Source: Brevundimonas pondensis (GTDB taxonomy: Bacteria; Pseudomonadota; Alphaproteobacteria; Caulobacterales; Caulobacteraceae). Taken from it: a stretch of DNA of 64,000 bases. Of this stretch, positions 46,819 through 56,034 are shown piece by piece (position 1 is the stretch's first letter; every line of letters starts with the position of its first letter). The position numbers and the translations under genes are program-made. Location: positions 1,990,001-2,054,000 of the forward strand of contig NZ_CP062006.1 of assembly GCF_017487345.1 (NCBI RefSeq), written 5' to 3'. A model generated the notes under the pieces. The model saw only the letters and a list, made by a program, of their open reading frames with translations, searched no databases and was not told the origin of the DNA.

Positions 46819-46830
46819 TCAGCAGACCTC

Positions 46831-48114
46831 TTAGCGGTAGATCGGGAAGCGCGCGGTCAGTTCGCGCACCTGGGCGGCGACGCCCGCGACGACGGCCGGA
46901 TCAGCTTCGTCGCCGCCGTTCATCGACGAGACGACGTCGGCGATCCAGTGGCCGATCTGCTTGAACTCTTCCTCGCCGAAGCCGCGCGTGGTGCCGGCCG
47001 GGGTGCCCAGACGGACGCCCGAGGTGACGGTGAAGGGCGCGGTGTCGAACGGCACGCCGTTCTTGTTGCAGGTCATCAGGGCCTTCTCGAGCTCATGCTC
47101 GGTGGCCTTGCCGGTCACGCCCTTGGGACGCAGGTCGACCAGCATCAGGTGGCTGTCGGTGCCGCCCGAAACGATCGCCAGACCGCGCTCGATCAGGACG
47201 CCGGACAAGGCCTGGGCGTTCTTGACCACCTGTTGGGCATAGCCCTTGAACTCGGGCTTCAGCGCCTCGCCGAAGGCCACGGCCTTGGCGGCGATGACGT
47301 GCTCCAGCGGGCCGCCCTGCAGGCCGGGGAAGACGGCGGAGTTGATCTTCTTGCCCAGATCAACGTCGTTGGACAGGATCATGCCGCCGCGCGGGCCGCG
47401 CAGGGTCTTGTGCGTCGTGGTGGTGACGACGTGGGCGTGCGGGATCGGATCGGGATAGACGCCGCCGGCGATCAGACCGGCGTAGTGGGCCATGTCGACC
47501 ATCAGATAGGCGCCGACCGAATCGGCGATCTCGCGGAAGCGCTTGAAGTCGATGTGACGCGAATAGGCCGAGGCGCCGGCCAGGATCAGCTTGGGCTTTT
47601 CCTTCTGGGCCATTTCGGCGACGTGGTCATAGTCGATCAGATGAGTGTCTTCGCGGACCTTGTAGGTCACCGGGCGGAACCACTTGCCCGACTGGTTGGC
47701 GGGTGAACCGTGGGTCAGGTGACCGCCGCAGGCCAGGTCCATGCCCAGGAAGGTGTCGCCGGGCTGCAGCAAGGTGAAGAAGACGGCCTGGTTGGCCTGG
47801 GCGCCCGAGTGAGGCTGGACGTTGGCGAAGGCGGCGCCGAACAGCTCCTTGGCGCGCTCGCGGGCCAGATCCTCGGTCACGTCCACGAACTCGCAGCCGC
47901 CGTAGTAGCGACGGCCCGGATAGCCCTCGGCGTACTTGTTGGTCAGGACCGAGCCCTGTGCGTCCAGCACCGCCTGCGAGACGATGTTTTCCGAAGCGAT
48001 CAGCTCGATCTGCTCCTTCTGGCGGCCAAGCTCGCCCTGGATGCCCTTGAAGATCGCCGGATCAGCGTCGGCGAGGCTCTTGGAGAAGTATGCGTCGTGG
48101 GTGAAGGCGGTCAC
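46831..48114 (-). CDS. glyA: Serine hydroxymethyltransferase
   Basis: A 427-residue PLP enzyme making glycine and methylene-THF from serine. ENIVSQAVL, the [17 protein letters not shown] lysine motif and [19 protein letters not shown] in part are conserved. First gene of the glyA-nrdR-rib run; 12 bases separate it from nrdR. Confidence 0.98.
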   Translation of the reverse strand: MTAFTHDAYFSKSLADADPAIFKGIQGELGRQKEQIELIASENIVSQAVLDAQGSVLTNKYAEGYPGRRYYGGCEFVDVTEDLARERAKELFGAAFANVQPHSGAQANQAVFFTLLQPGDTFLGMDLACGGHLTHGSPANQSGKWFRPVTYKVREDTHLIDYDHVAEMAQKEKPKLILAGASAYSRHIDFKRFREIADSVGAYLMVDMAHYAGLIAGGVYPDPIPHAHVVTTTTHKTLRGPRGGMILSNDVDLGKKINSAVFPGLQGGPLEHVIAAKAVAFGEALKPEFKGYAQQVVKNAQALSGVLIERGLAIVSGGTDSHLMLVDLRPKGVTGKATEHELEKALMTCNKNGVPFDTAPFTVTSGVRLGTPAGTTRGFGEEEFKQIGHWIADVVSSMNGGDEADPAVVAGVAAQVRELTARFPIYR

Positions 48115-48193
48115 TGGCGGGCATCCCGAAGGCTGGAGCGAAAACGGCGCCCCTATCTAGGCCGCGTCGTCCCACACCACAACATCTAGGGGG

Positions 48194-48379
48194 TCAGCGC
48201 TGTGACAAGGCCCGCTTCAACTTGGCGATCGCCACGCGTTCGACGGCGCGCGGCTCCAGCGCCGGGCCCATGGCGGAGACCTCGACGCCGGTGGCCGTGT
48301 GGACGGCCGAGCATTTCACATAGGTCCCGTTGCGGACGAACTCGACGATGACCTCGCCGAGTTCGGGATCGATCGTCAT
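48194..48379 (-). CDS. Conserved small protein of unknown function
   Basis: A 61-residue soluble protein: [20 protein letters not shown] and [27 protein letters not shown] in part. It overlaps the hemA end by ATGA, so it is probably co-expressed with heme synthesis. Similar small proteins follow hemA in other alphaproteobacteria; the function is unknown. Confidence 0.7.
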   Translation of the reverse strand: MTIDPELGEVIVEFVRNGTYVKCSAVHTATGVEVSAMGPALEPRAVERVAIAKLKRALSQR

Positions 48380-49602
48380 GCGGCGACCGGACGACGCGCC
48401 ACGTTGCAGTGCGAGAACAGCTTGTCCATCGCATCGACCAGCTTGTCGATCATGCCGTCGTCATGGTTCGGCGACGGGGTGAAGCGCAGGCGCTCGGTCC
48501 CCTTGGGCACGGTCGGATAGTTGATCGGCTGGACGTAGATGCCGTGCTCTTCCAGCAGCATGTCCGAGATCAGCTTGCAGTGGACCGGGTTGCCGACGTG
48601 GACCGGGACGATGTGGCTGACGCTGGGCAGGACCGGGATGCCGGCTTCCAGCAGGCGGCGCTTCAGGGTCTCGGCGCGCTCCTGATGGGCGACGCGCAGT
48701 TCCGGGTGCGCCTTCAGGTGACGCACCGAGGCCAGGGCCCCGGCGGTCAGGGCGGGCGGCAGGCTGGTGGTGAAGATGAAGCCCGAGGCCCAGCTGCGCA
48801 CCGCGTCCACAATCACCGCGTCGGCGGCGATATAGCCGCCCATGACGCCGATGGCCTTGCCCAGGGTGCATTCGACGATGTCGATGCCGTCCAGCACGCC
48901 GTCACGCTCGGCCACGCCCGCGCCGGTCTCGCCATACAGGCCGACCGCATGGACTTCGTCCAGATAGGTCATGGCGCCGTACTTCTTGGCCAGGGCGATG
49001 GTGCCGGCGATGTCGGCGATGTCGCCGTCCATCGAATAGACGCTCTCGAAGGCGACCAGCTTGGGGGCGTCAACCGGCGCGGCGGCCAGCAGTTCCTCGA
49101 GGTGTTCCAGATCGTTGTGACGGAAGATGTGGCGCGGGCCGCCGCCGTGACGGATGCCCTCGATCATCGAGGCGTGGTTCAGGGCGTCCGAGAAGATGAT
49201 CAGGCCCGGCAGGATCTTCTGCAGCGTCGACAGCGTCGCCTCGTTGGCCACATAGCCCGAGGTGAACAGCAGGGCCGCTTCCTTCTGGTGCCAGCTGGCC
49301 AGCTCGGCTTCCAGATCGACCGCCGAGCGCGTGGTGCCCGAGATGTTGCGCGTGCCGCCGGCGCCCGCGCCCACGGCCTCGATCTCCGCCGTCATGGCCT
49401 CCAGAACCACCGGATGCTGGCCCATGCCAAGATAGTCGTTGGAGCACCAGACCACGACGCCCTGTTCGGAACCGTCTTCACGACGGCGCACCGCCTGCGG
49501 GAACTGACCGCGCACACGCTTCAGGTCGGCGAAGACGCGATAGCGACCCTCGTTGCGGACCTGCTCGACCGAGTTTTGAAAGGCGGACTTATAGTCGAAC
49601 AA
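48376..49602 (-). CDS. hemA: 5-aminolevulinate synthase
   Basis: A 408-residue PLP enzyme of the Shemin pathway: succinyl-CoA plus glycine to 5-aminolevulinate, first step of heme synthesis. [40 protein letters not shown] and [14 protein letters not shown] (PLP lysine) are present. The start is taken as TTG at 49602 because homologues begin MFDYKSAFQ; a frame open to 49668 adds unrelated residues. A Fur-like box lies about 100 bases upstream. Confidence 0.95.
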   Translation of the reverse strand: MFDYKSAFQNSVEQVRNEGRYRVFADLKRVRGQFPQAVRRREDGSEQGVVVWCSNDYLGMGQHPVVLEAMTAEIEAVGAGAGGTRNISGTTRSAVDLEAELASWHQKEAALLFTSGYVANEATLSTLQKILPGLIIFSDALNHASMIEGIRHGGGPRHIFRHNDLEHLEELLAAAPVDAPKLVAFESVYSMDGDIADIAGTIALAKKYGAMTYLDEVHAVGLYGETGAGVAERDGVLDGIDIVECTLGKAIGVMGGYIAADAVIVDAVRSWASGFIFTTSLPPALTAGALASVRHLKAHPELRVAHQERAETLKRRLLEAGIPVLPSVSHIVPVHVGNPVHCKLISDMLLEEHGIYVQPINYPTVPKGTERLRFTPSPNHDDGMIDKLVDAMDKLFSHCNVARRPVAA

Positions 49603-49703
49603 GACGGCAGTTCTTTCGCTTATACAGCTTTCTCCGCCTAATTGCGCTCGCCGACCAGCCTTGTCCATGTTCTGAGCCGGACAAAACGTCCCAACCCCTT
49701 AAT

Positions 49704-49718
49704 TGATAACGATTCTCA
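49704..49718. promoter_or_regulatory. Fur-box-like site between hemA and the deiminase gene
   Basis: TGATAACGATTCTCA, matching the 7-1-7 Fur consensus TGATAAT-N-ATTATCA at 12 of 14 positions. It lies between divergent hemA and the deiminase gene and could tie either to iron. Confidence 0.5.
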
Positions 49719-49782
49719 CCTCACACGTTTCACACGCGCTTGCGACTTGACCGCCTGACAGCCCCGCCTAGGCTCCGGCGTC

Positions 49783-50871
49783 ATGAACAGACGCCATGTG
49801 ATCAAAACCGGTATCGCCGCCTTCGGGATCGGAGCCGCCGGGTGCGCCGCACCGACGCTCGCCTCCTCCGCGCGCTATGAGATGCCGATGGAGAGCGAGC
49901 GCCACACGCGGACTCTGATGCAGTGGCCGGTCAGCGTCGATGTCTATGGGTCGCGCGATCTGGCGGCCGTCCAGGCCAATATCGTCGCCATCGCCAATGC
50001 CATCAGCGAGTATGAACCCGTGGCCATGATGGCCGCGCCCGGCGCGCGCGGCTTCAATCCCGACCGATTCAGCGAAGACGTCGAGGTCTGGGACATCCCG
50101 ACCGACGACCTATGGTGCCGGGACAGCGGACCGACCTTCGTCAAGGACGCCGATGGCGAGCTGGCGGTCGCCCACATCCGCTTCAATGGCTGGGGCGACA
50201 AGCAACGCCACCGAAATGACGGCCTGATCGCCGAGCGGGTTGCGCAGCGCCTGGGTCTGCCCCTGTTCGACAGCGGCGTAATCGGAGAGCAAGGCGGGCT
50301 GGAGCACGACGGCGCCGGGACCATGATGGCCCACGCCAGCTGCTGGGTGAACGACAACCGCAACCCCGACCTGACCGAGGACGAGATCGCCGAGCGCTTG
50401 GGCGCCGCCATCGGCGCGACCAAGATGATCTGGGCGCCGGGGGTGAAGGACGCCGACATCACCGACTATCACATCGACTCCCTGGCCCGCTTCACCGGAC
50501 CGGGACGGGTGCTGATCCAGATCGACGACGAACTGGACCCAGATGACCCCTGGTCGGTCGCCGCCCATGAAACCCTGAGCATCCTGCAACAGGCGACGGA
50601 TGCGCGCGGGCGTCCGCTGGACATCACGCGCCTGCCTGAACCGATCGACATTCGCGGGACGGGGGACGACTTCGTCTCCAGCTACGTCAACTACTACGTC
50701 TGCAACGGAGCGGTGATCGCGCCGCAGTTCGGCGACCGCCGCGCCGACGCCGAGGCGCGCGAGATCCTGGCCGCCCTCTATCCGGGCCGCGAAGTGGTGC
50801 AGTTGAACATCGACGCCCTGGGCGCGTCCGGCGGCGGCATCCACTGCGCGACGCAGCAGCAGCCAGCCTAG
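49783..50871 (+). CDS. Exported agmatine-deiminase-family protein
   Basis: A 362-residue member of the peptidyl-arginine/agmatine deiminase family. Catalytic motifs are complete: DDLWCRDSGPTFV, HIDSLARFTGPGRVL and GGGIHCATQQQP with the nucleophilic Cys. Unlike typical agmatine deiminases it has a twin-arginine start (NRRHVIKTGIAAFGIGAAGC) with a possible lipid cysteine, so it should act in the periplasm. It may hydrolyse external agmatine or related guanidines. Confidence 0.88.
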   Translation: MNRRHVIKTGIAAFGIGAAGCAAPTLASSARYEMPMESERHTRTLMQWPVSVDVYGSRDLAAVQANIVAIANAISEYEPVAMMAAPGARGFNPDRFSEDVEVWDIPTDDLWCRDSGPTFVKDADGELAVAHIRFNGWGDKQRHRNDGLIAERVAQRLGLPLFDSGVIGEQGGLEHDGAGTMMAHASCWVNDNRNPDLTEDEIAERLGAAIGATKMIWAPGVKDADITDYHIDSLARFTGPGRVLIQIDDELDPDDPWSVAAHETLSILQQATDARGRPLDITRLPEPIDIRGTGDDFVSSYVNYYVCNGAVIAPQFGDRRADAEAREILAALYPGREVVQLNIDALGASGGGIHCATQQQPA

Positions 50872-51170
50872 ATGATCAGGGCGGCCACCAGACCGGCCAG
50901 CCCCACCACCATCGAAGTGATGTAGAACCGGAAGGTCGTCTGATAGCGGCGACCGACGCCGTCGCGCACCCGATTGTCGAGCAAGCGGGCCAGGGTGATG
51001 ACCATCAAGGAGATGCTGACCAGGATGGTGGCGGCGACCAGCCAGTCCACCGCGTCCTGAAGCACCCGCCCCTCCTCCTCGCTAACCGCCCAGTTGGCCA
51101 TGAAGGCCAGCAGAAAGCCCATGATGATCCCGGCGATGTCCTCGTGGTAGAGGGGCGGTTCTTCGGTCAT
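50868..51170 (-). CDS. Small inner membrane protein of unknown function
   Basis: A 100-residue protein with three hydrophobic segments (IAGIIMGFLLAFMANWAV, LVAATILVSISLMVITLA, ITSMVVGLAGLVAALII). Starts at 51170 with an ATGA overlap to mmsB; the open frame to 51437 is inside mmsB and rejected. Its end touches the end of the convergent deiminase gene. Confidence 0.65.
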   Translation of the reverse strand: MTEEPPLYHEDIAGIIMGFLLAFMANWAVSEEEGRVLQDAVDWLVAATILVSISLMVITLARLLDNRVRDGVGRRYQTTFRFYITSMVVGLAGLVAALII

Positions 51171-52066
51171 TGGGCCAGGGTATCCAGCCGTCCGCGCAGC
51201 ATCTGCACCATGGCCGAGAAGTCCTTGCCGCCGTAGCCCAGGCCGTTGAACAGGGCGTAAAGGGCCTCGGCCTGGGCGCCGAGCGGGGTCGTGGCGCCCG
51301 CCTTGGCGGCGGCGTCCTGGGCCAGCTTCAAGTCTTTCAGCATCATGGCGGTGGCGAAGCCGCCCTCGTATTCGCGGTTCGACGGAGCGGTCGGGACCGG
51401 ACCGGCCCAGGGGTAGTAGTTGCTGACGCTCCAGCACTGGCCCGAGGACTTGGATGCGATCTCGAAGAAGCGTTCCGGCTCCAGACCCAGCTTCTCGGCC
51501 AGGGCGATGGCCTCGCAGGTGCCGACCATGGAGATGCCCAGCAGCATGTTATTGCAGATCTTGGCCGCCTGACCCGCACCGTGGTCGCCGGCGCGAATGG
51601 TGATGCGGCTCATGGGGTCCAGCGCCGGTTCGACGCGGGCGAAGTCGACCTCGTCGCAGCCGACCATGAAGGCCAGGGTCCCGGCGTCGGCGGCGGCCGT
51701 GCCGCCCGAGACGGGGGCGTCGGCGAAGGCGTAGCCTGCCTCCTTGGCAAGGCCCGCGACCTTACGCGCCGTCTCCACGTCGATGGTCGAGCAATCCAGC
51801 AGCAGGGCGCTGGACGGAGCCGCGCCAATGATCTGTTCGGAATAGACGCTGAGGACGTGCGGACCGGCGGGCAGCATGGTGATGACGATCTCGGCGTCCT
51901 TCACGGCCTCGGCGACCGAGGCGACGGTGCGACAGCCGGCCTCGGCGGCGCGCTCCAGCGCGGCGGGCGACAGGTCGAAGGCGGCGACGTCATGCCCGGC
52001 CTTGGCCTGATTGGCGGCCATGCCGCCGCCCATATTGCCGAGACCGATGAAGGCGATGCGAGTCAT
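51167..52066 (-). CDS. mmsB: 3-hydroxyisobutyrate dehydrogenase
   Basis: A 299-residue NAD-dependent enzyme of valine breakdown. IAFIGLGNMGGGMAANQAKAG is the Rossmann start with the family signature; DAPVSGGTAAADAGTLAFMVG in part, and GQAAKICNNMLLG with the catalytic Lys, follow. Related beta-hydroxyacid dehydrogenases share these motifs, so the substrate is likely rather than certain. Confidence 0.9.
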   Translation of the reverse strand: MTRIAFIGLGNMGGGMAANQAKAGHDVAAFDLSPAALERAAEAGCRTVASVAEAVKDAEIVITMLPAGPHVLSVYSEQIIGAAPSSALLLDCSTIDVETARKVAGLAKEAGYAFADAPVSGGTAAADAGTLAFMVGCDEVDFARVEPALDPMSRITIRAGDHGAGQAAKICNNMLLGISMVGTCEAIALAEKLGLEPERFFEIASKSSGQCWSVSNYYPWAGPVPTAPSNREYEGGFATAMMLKDLKLAQDAAAKAGATTPLGAQAEALYALFNGLGYGGKDFSAMVQMLRGRLDTLAQ

Positions 52067-52148
52067 CTGAGCGTTTCCCTTATGGATTTTGGGGCAGGGT
52101 TAGCCCCTCCCCGCGCGCTTCGCCAGTCACCTGTTCGACAGTTTCGGC

Positions 52149-52829
52149 TCAGGCCGGTTTTCTGAACCGCAGCATGAACTGGCTGGTCTTGCCGCGAATG
52201 GAGGGGTCGAAGACATTGGCCGTGCGCGGGTCGTCGGCGTGGGCCAGAAGGTCGCTGGAGCCGTCCATAACAAAGCCCGCCGCCTCGACCTCGCGCCTGA
52301 CCTGATCCGCCTCGATGCGGTGCAGGCTGTCGGGCGCCTCCGTTCCCGCCCCTGCCGCCGCGTCATGGTCGATGATGACATAGAGGCCGCCGGGCTTCAG
52401 CGCCCGATAAGCCGCCGCATTGACCCGCGCCGCGGTGTCCGCCGCGAAGGGCTTGAGGTGCAGGTCGTGGTAATTCTGGGCGGTGAAGATCAGATCCAGA
52501 TCTTCCGGCCATTCCGGCGCGCCGATGGGTGAACTGATGGCGTCGGCGTTATCCAGCGCGGCGGCGGCGGCGGGTCCGACAGCGGCCGAGAACAGGCGGG
52601 TGAAGTAGCCGCCGCCGATGATCATGTCGCCGATCTTCTGGCCCGGCTTCACCTCAGAGAAGGCCAGAGTGTCGGCGGCGTGGCGGGCCGCATCACGGGC
52701 CCGGTCCTCGGTCGTGCGGATGGGGCTGGCCAGGGCGGCTTCGTAGGCGCCGGGCGCCGTCTGGGCCGAGACGACCGGCGCGGTCGCCGCCAGAGCGGCG
52801 GCGATGAGGACAGAAAGGAAGGGACGCAC
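52149..52829 (-). CDS. Exported methyltransferase-like protein (copy A)
   Basis: A 226-residue protein with a signal peptide (MRPFLSVLIAAALAATAPVV, SAQ) and a class I methyltransferase-like fold: LAFSEVKPGQKIGDMIIGGGYFTRLF, here in parts KPGQKIGDM and GGGYFTRLF, then YVIIDHDAAAGAG and HRIEADQVRREVEAAGF. The SAM motif I is degraded (GDMIIGGGYF). It is about half identical by eye to the gene at 52858, suggesting tandem duplication. How it would get SAM outside the cytoplasm is unclear. Confidence 0.75.
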   Translation of the reverse strand: MRPFLSVLIAAALAATAPVVSAQTAPGAYEAALASPIRTTEDRARDAARHAADTLAFSEVKPGQKIGDMIIGGGYFTRLFSAAVGPAAAAALDNADAISSPIGAPEWPEDLDLIFTAQNYHDLHLKPFAADTAARVNAAAYRALKPGGLYVIIDHDAAAGAGTEAPDSLHRIEADQVRREVEAAGFVMDGSSDLLAHADDPRTANVFDPSIRGKTSQFMLRFRKPA

Positions 52830-52857
52830 GGCAACTCCTCCTGTGATTTCAGCCGGT

Positions 52858-53604
52858 TCAGCCCGGCTTGCGGAAGCGATAGACGAACTGGTCGGTCTTG
52901 CCGCGAATGGCCTCGTCGAAGACGTTCAGCGTGTGATTGTCGGCCGGGTTCGCGACCGCCGGGGTCTCGCCGTCGAAGACGAAGCCGGCGGCCTCGACCT
53001 CGCGGCGCAGCTGGGCGCCCTCGATGCGGTGCAGGGTTTCGACGACGGTGTTCCCGGCGCCGGGCGCAGCCTGGTGATCGATGACCACGAACAGGCCGCC
53101 GGGCTTGAGCGCCTTGAAGATGTCGGCGTTCATCTTGGTCACATCCACGCCGAAACGGGGGATGTGGAAGTCGTGATATTCCTGGCTCATGAAGACCACG
53201 TCCAGCGGCTGGTCGAAGCTCATGGCGTCCAGGTCGCCGTTGACGCGGCTGACGTTGGGATAGGCGGCGACCAGGGCGTCAGCGCGCGGGTTTTCGCGCT
53301 CGGCGGTCTTGTTCGGCACGAAGGCGTAGACGTGGCCGCCCTCGCCCACCACGCGGGAGAACAGGCGGGTGAAGTAGCCCGCGCCGGGGCGGATGTCGGC
53401 GACGCGCTGGCCAGGCTGGAGTTGGGCGAAGGCGAGGATTTCGGCCGGATGACGCAGGGGGTCGCGCGCGACCTCGTCCGCGGGGCGCAAGGCGTCCGCG
53501 ACGGCGCTCTGATAGGCGGCGGGCTGTGCGGTCTGAGCCAGAACCGGCGATGCGGCGGCGACCATCAGGGCGGACAGGGCGGCGGCGAGCAGACGGGACT
53601 TCAT
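52858..53604 (-). CDS. Exported methyltransferase-like protein (copy B)
   Basis: A 248-residue paralogue of copy A with signal MKSRLLAAALSALMVAAASP, VLAQ and a better kept motif I (QRVADIRPGAGYFTRLFSRV), plus VFMSQEYHDFHIPRF and FVVIDHQAAPGAG. The pair is separated by 28 bases and likely co-transcribed. The same YHD motif in both suggests a conserved active site, but the function is unknown. Confidence 0.75.
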   Translation of the reverse strand: MKSRLLAAALSALMVAAASPVLAQTAQPAAYQSAVADALRPADEVARDPLRHPAEILAFAQLQPGQRVADIRPGAGYFTRLFSRVVGEGGHVYAFVPNKTAERENPRADALVAAYPNVSRVNGDLDAMSFDQPLDVVFMSQEYHDFHIPRFGVDVTKMNADIFKALKPGGLFVVIDHQAAPGAGNTVVETLHRIEGAQLRREVEAAGFVFDGETPAVANPADNHTLNVFDEAIRGKTDQFVYRFRKPG

Positions 53605-53679
53605 GGGGAACCTCCGAAACAGCTGGCCGCATAAGGCGCGTGCGAGAGGCGACTGGCAAGCCGCCTCTCGCCATGAAGA

Positions 53680-55062
53680 TCAGCCCGCCATCATCGACGG
53701 GGACTGCTTCTCCTTCAGCGTGACCAGTTCCTCGGCCATGGTCGGGTGGACGGCGCAGGTGGCGTCCCACTGGGCCTTGGTCAGCCCGGCCTTCACGGCG
53801 ATGGCGGCCAGCTGGATCATCTCCGGGCTTTCCGGGCCGACGATGTGGCAGCCGACGACGCGCTGGCTGTCGGCGTCGACCACCAGCTTCATCAGCACCC
53901 GCTCCTCCGAGCCCGTGAAGGCGTATTTCATCGGGCGGAAGCGGGTCACATAGACATCAACCTCGCCCGGACAGGCGCGGCGGGCCTCGGCCTCGGTCAA
54001 GCCCACGACGCCGACCGGCGGCTGGCTGAAGACGGCGGTGGCGACGGCTTCATAATCGAAGTGCTGCGGATTGTTCTTGTAGACCGTCTCGTGGAAGGCG
54101 ACGGCCTCACGGATGGCGACGGGCGTCAGGTTCATCCGGTCGGTCACGTCGCCGATGGCCCAGATGTTGTCGGCCGAGGTCTTCGAGAAGGGATCGACGG
54201 CGATGGCGCCCTCGTCATTCAGTTCGACGCCAGCGTTCTCGAGACCCAGCCCGCGCACATAGGGGACGCGGCCGGTGGCGAACATGACCACGTCGGTTTC
54301 CAGCGTCATGCCGTTGCCCAGGTGGCTGACCAGCCCGGTCTCGGTCTTCTCGATCGACGCATGCTGGCAGCCCAGGATGACCTTGATCCCGCGCTTCTCG
54401 ATCTCGCCCGCCAGATGGGCGCGCACGTCGTCGTCAAAGCCGCGCAGGATGTTGGGGCCGCGATAGATCAGGGTCGTCTCGACGCCCAGACCGGCGAAGA
54501 TGCCCGCGAACTCGACCGCAATATAGCCGCCGCCCGCGATCAGGATGCGCTTGGGCAGTTCCGGCAGATGGAAGGCTTCTTCAGACGTGATGGCGTGTTC
54601 GACGCCCGGCAGGTCCTCAGGCTTCCACGGACGACCGCCGGTGGCGATCAGGATCTTCTCGGCGGTGAAGGTCTGGTTCTTGCCGACGATCTCGACGGTG
54701 TGGGCGTCCTTCATCACGGCGCGGCCGTGGACCAGATCGACGCCCGCCTTGCCCAGGTTGGCGGCGTAGATGCCCGACAGGCGGGCGATCTCGACATCCT
54801 TGGCCTGCAGGAAGGTCGGCCAGTCGAACCTAGCGTTGTCGAAGGACCAGCCGTAGCCCTCGGCGATCTCCAGCGCGTGGCTGACTTCCGAGGCCATGAC
54901 CATGAACTTCTTGGGCACGCAGCCGCGGATGACGCAGGTGCCGCCGACCCGATACTCCTCGGCCACGGCCACCTTCTTGCCGCCCAGAGCGGTCAGGCGC
55001 GCCGCGCGCACCCCGCCGGAGCCGGCGCCGATGACGAAGAGGTCGTAGTCGTACTGGGTCAT
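53680..55062 (-). CDS. gor: Glutathione-disulfide reductase
   Basis: A 460-residue FAD/NADPH flavoenzyme. YDYDLFVIGAGSGGVRAARL binds FAD, GGTCVIRGCVPKK holds the redox-active cysteines, LIAGGGYIAVEFAGIFAGLG binds NADPH, and VHPTMAEELV has the dimer active-site His. The ATG at 55062 has GGAGA before it; the start at 55086 is rejected. A 44-base leader element shared with ribE lies just upstream. Confidence 0.96.
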   Translation of the reverse strand: MTQYDYDLFVIGAGSGGVRAARLTALGGKKVAVAEEYRVGGTCVIRGCVPKKFMVMASEVSHALEIAEGYGWSFDNARFDWPTFLQAKDVEIARLSGIYAANLGKAGVDLVHGRAVMKDAHTVEIVGKNQTFTAEKILIATGGRPWKPEDLPGVEHAITSEEAFHLPELPKRILIAGGGYIAVEFAGIFAGLGVETTLIYRGPNILRGFDDDVRAHLAGEIEKRGIKVILGCQHASIEKTETGLVSHLGNGMTLETDVVMFATGRVPYVRGLGLENAGVELNDEGAIAVDPFSKTSADNIWAIGDVTDRMNLTPVAIREAVAFHETVYKNNPQHFDYEAVATAVFSQPPVGVVGLTEAEARRACPGEVDVYVTRFRPMKYAFTGSEERVLMKLVVDADSQRVVGCHIVGPESPEMIQLAAIAVKAGLTKAQWDATCAVHPTMAEELVTLKEKQSPSMMAG

Positions 55063-55078
55063 CGGGGTCTCCGGGAAT

Positions 55079-55122
55079 GGACTCAAAAAACAGAGTCCAA
55101 TTCGTCTGAATCGTCTGAAATC
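55079..55122 (-). promoter_or_regulatory. Shared leader element, gor copy
   Basis: 39 of 44 bases match the copy before ribE. On the minus strand: units AGACGATTC, AGACGAATT, GGACTCTG, then a perfect 6-bp hairpin GGACTC / GAGTCC with the loop TGTTTTTT. It ends 16 bases before the gor ATG. Confidence 0.6.
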
Positions 55123-55185
55123 CGTGCGGCTGAACCGCAGCGCTGACCCGACTTAGGCGCCGGGGCGCGAGGGGGCAAGGCAACG

Positions 55186-56034
55186 TCATGCCGGATGCGC
55201 CAGCCCTGCGAACAACATCCAAGCGGCGCAAAAGAGAGCGAGCATGCAGATGGAGAGGACCGTCCATTCGGTTGCCGTGGTCAGCAAGGGCGGACTAGCC
55301 CTCTTGCCTGTCGGCCAAAACCACCGGGAGAACCCCACAAGGGAAACGGCGAGAGCGACAATCGCCAGCGCCATGTTCCATAGGTTGGGCGCCACAGCCC
55401 ATTGAAAATCCACACCTGCTGGAAGCTGCTGAACGCCAACCTGCCGAACATCGCCGAAGCTAAGAAACGCCATGACGGCCGCTACAACGACCGTGACCAT
55501 GCCCTGTCGCCGCATACGGTTGCGTTCGTCAGATTCGTCGTTCGGAATAACGGCTGCACAATCGTTTACGGAGGGTGCTTGTCCTAGCCCCGCACGAAAT
55601 TGGGTAATTCGCGACTTCATCTCGTGCGCCGACAGCTTCCAACCCTGAAGAAACAGACCATGTCTAGGCGCCGAACCAGTCACCGTCAGCCAGGCCAGCC
55701 CCCTGATTTCCAGCACATCAATGCGGACCACGTCATTCCAGGACAAAGCAACAGGTCTGAGTCCGCCCTCGCACCTGAGCCCATTTTGATCGACAACGAG
55801 CTTGGGCAAGAAAACGAGTCTTAGCAGCGCCGCGACAAGACAGCTGCCGAACAGGACGGAAAAGCCCCAAGCAGCCAGCGGGTGCACTGGCGATCCACCA
55901 GACGTCGTTACTGGATTCTGGCTAGCATAACTCACGTAAACCATGGCAGCGGAGCCCGCTGCACAGAATGCAGCCTTGAGACGCGAAGCCTTAAACACAA
56001 GCACGTCTGCGGCACGCCGCTTGGTCAGCGGCAT
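55186..56034 (-). CDS. Membrane protein with PH-like domain, unknown function
   Basis: A 282-residue protein: two N-terminal helices (about 20-40, 55-75), a small soluble beta domain (LVVDQNGLRCEGGLRPVALSWNDVVRID in parts) like STM3941/PH-type domains, then three helices at about 180-280. Base composition and codon use are more AT-rich than the flanking genes. It starts inside the rpiA stop (TGATG). No function can be given. Confidence 0.6.
   Translation of the reverse strand: MPLTKRRAADVLVFKASRLKAAFCAAGSAAMVYVSYASQNPVTTSGGSPVHPLAAWGFSVLFGSCLVAALLRLVFLPKLVVDQNGLRCEGGLRPVALSWNDVVRIDVLEIRGLAWLTVTGSAPRHGLFLQGWKLSAHEMKSRITQFRAGLGQAPSVNDCAAVIPNDESDERNRMRRQGMVTVVVAAVMAFLSFGDVRQVGVQQLPAGVDFQWAVAPNLWNMALAIVALAVSLVGFSRWFWPTGKRASPPLLTTATEWTVLSICMLALFCAAWMLFAGLAHPA

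Noticed and set aside
50868..51437. 189-residue version of the small membrane protein
   Set aside because: The first 89 residues are an out-of-frame reading of mmsB; the ATGA overlap at 51170 gives the natural start.
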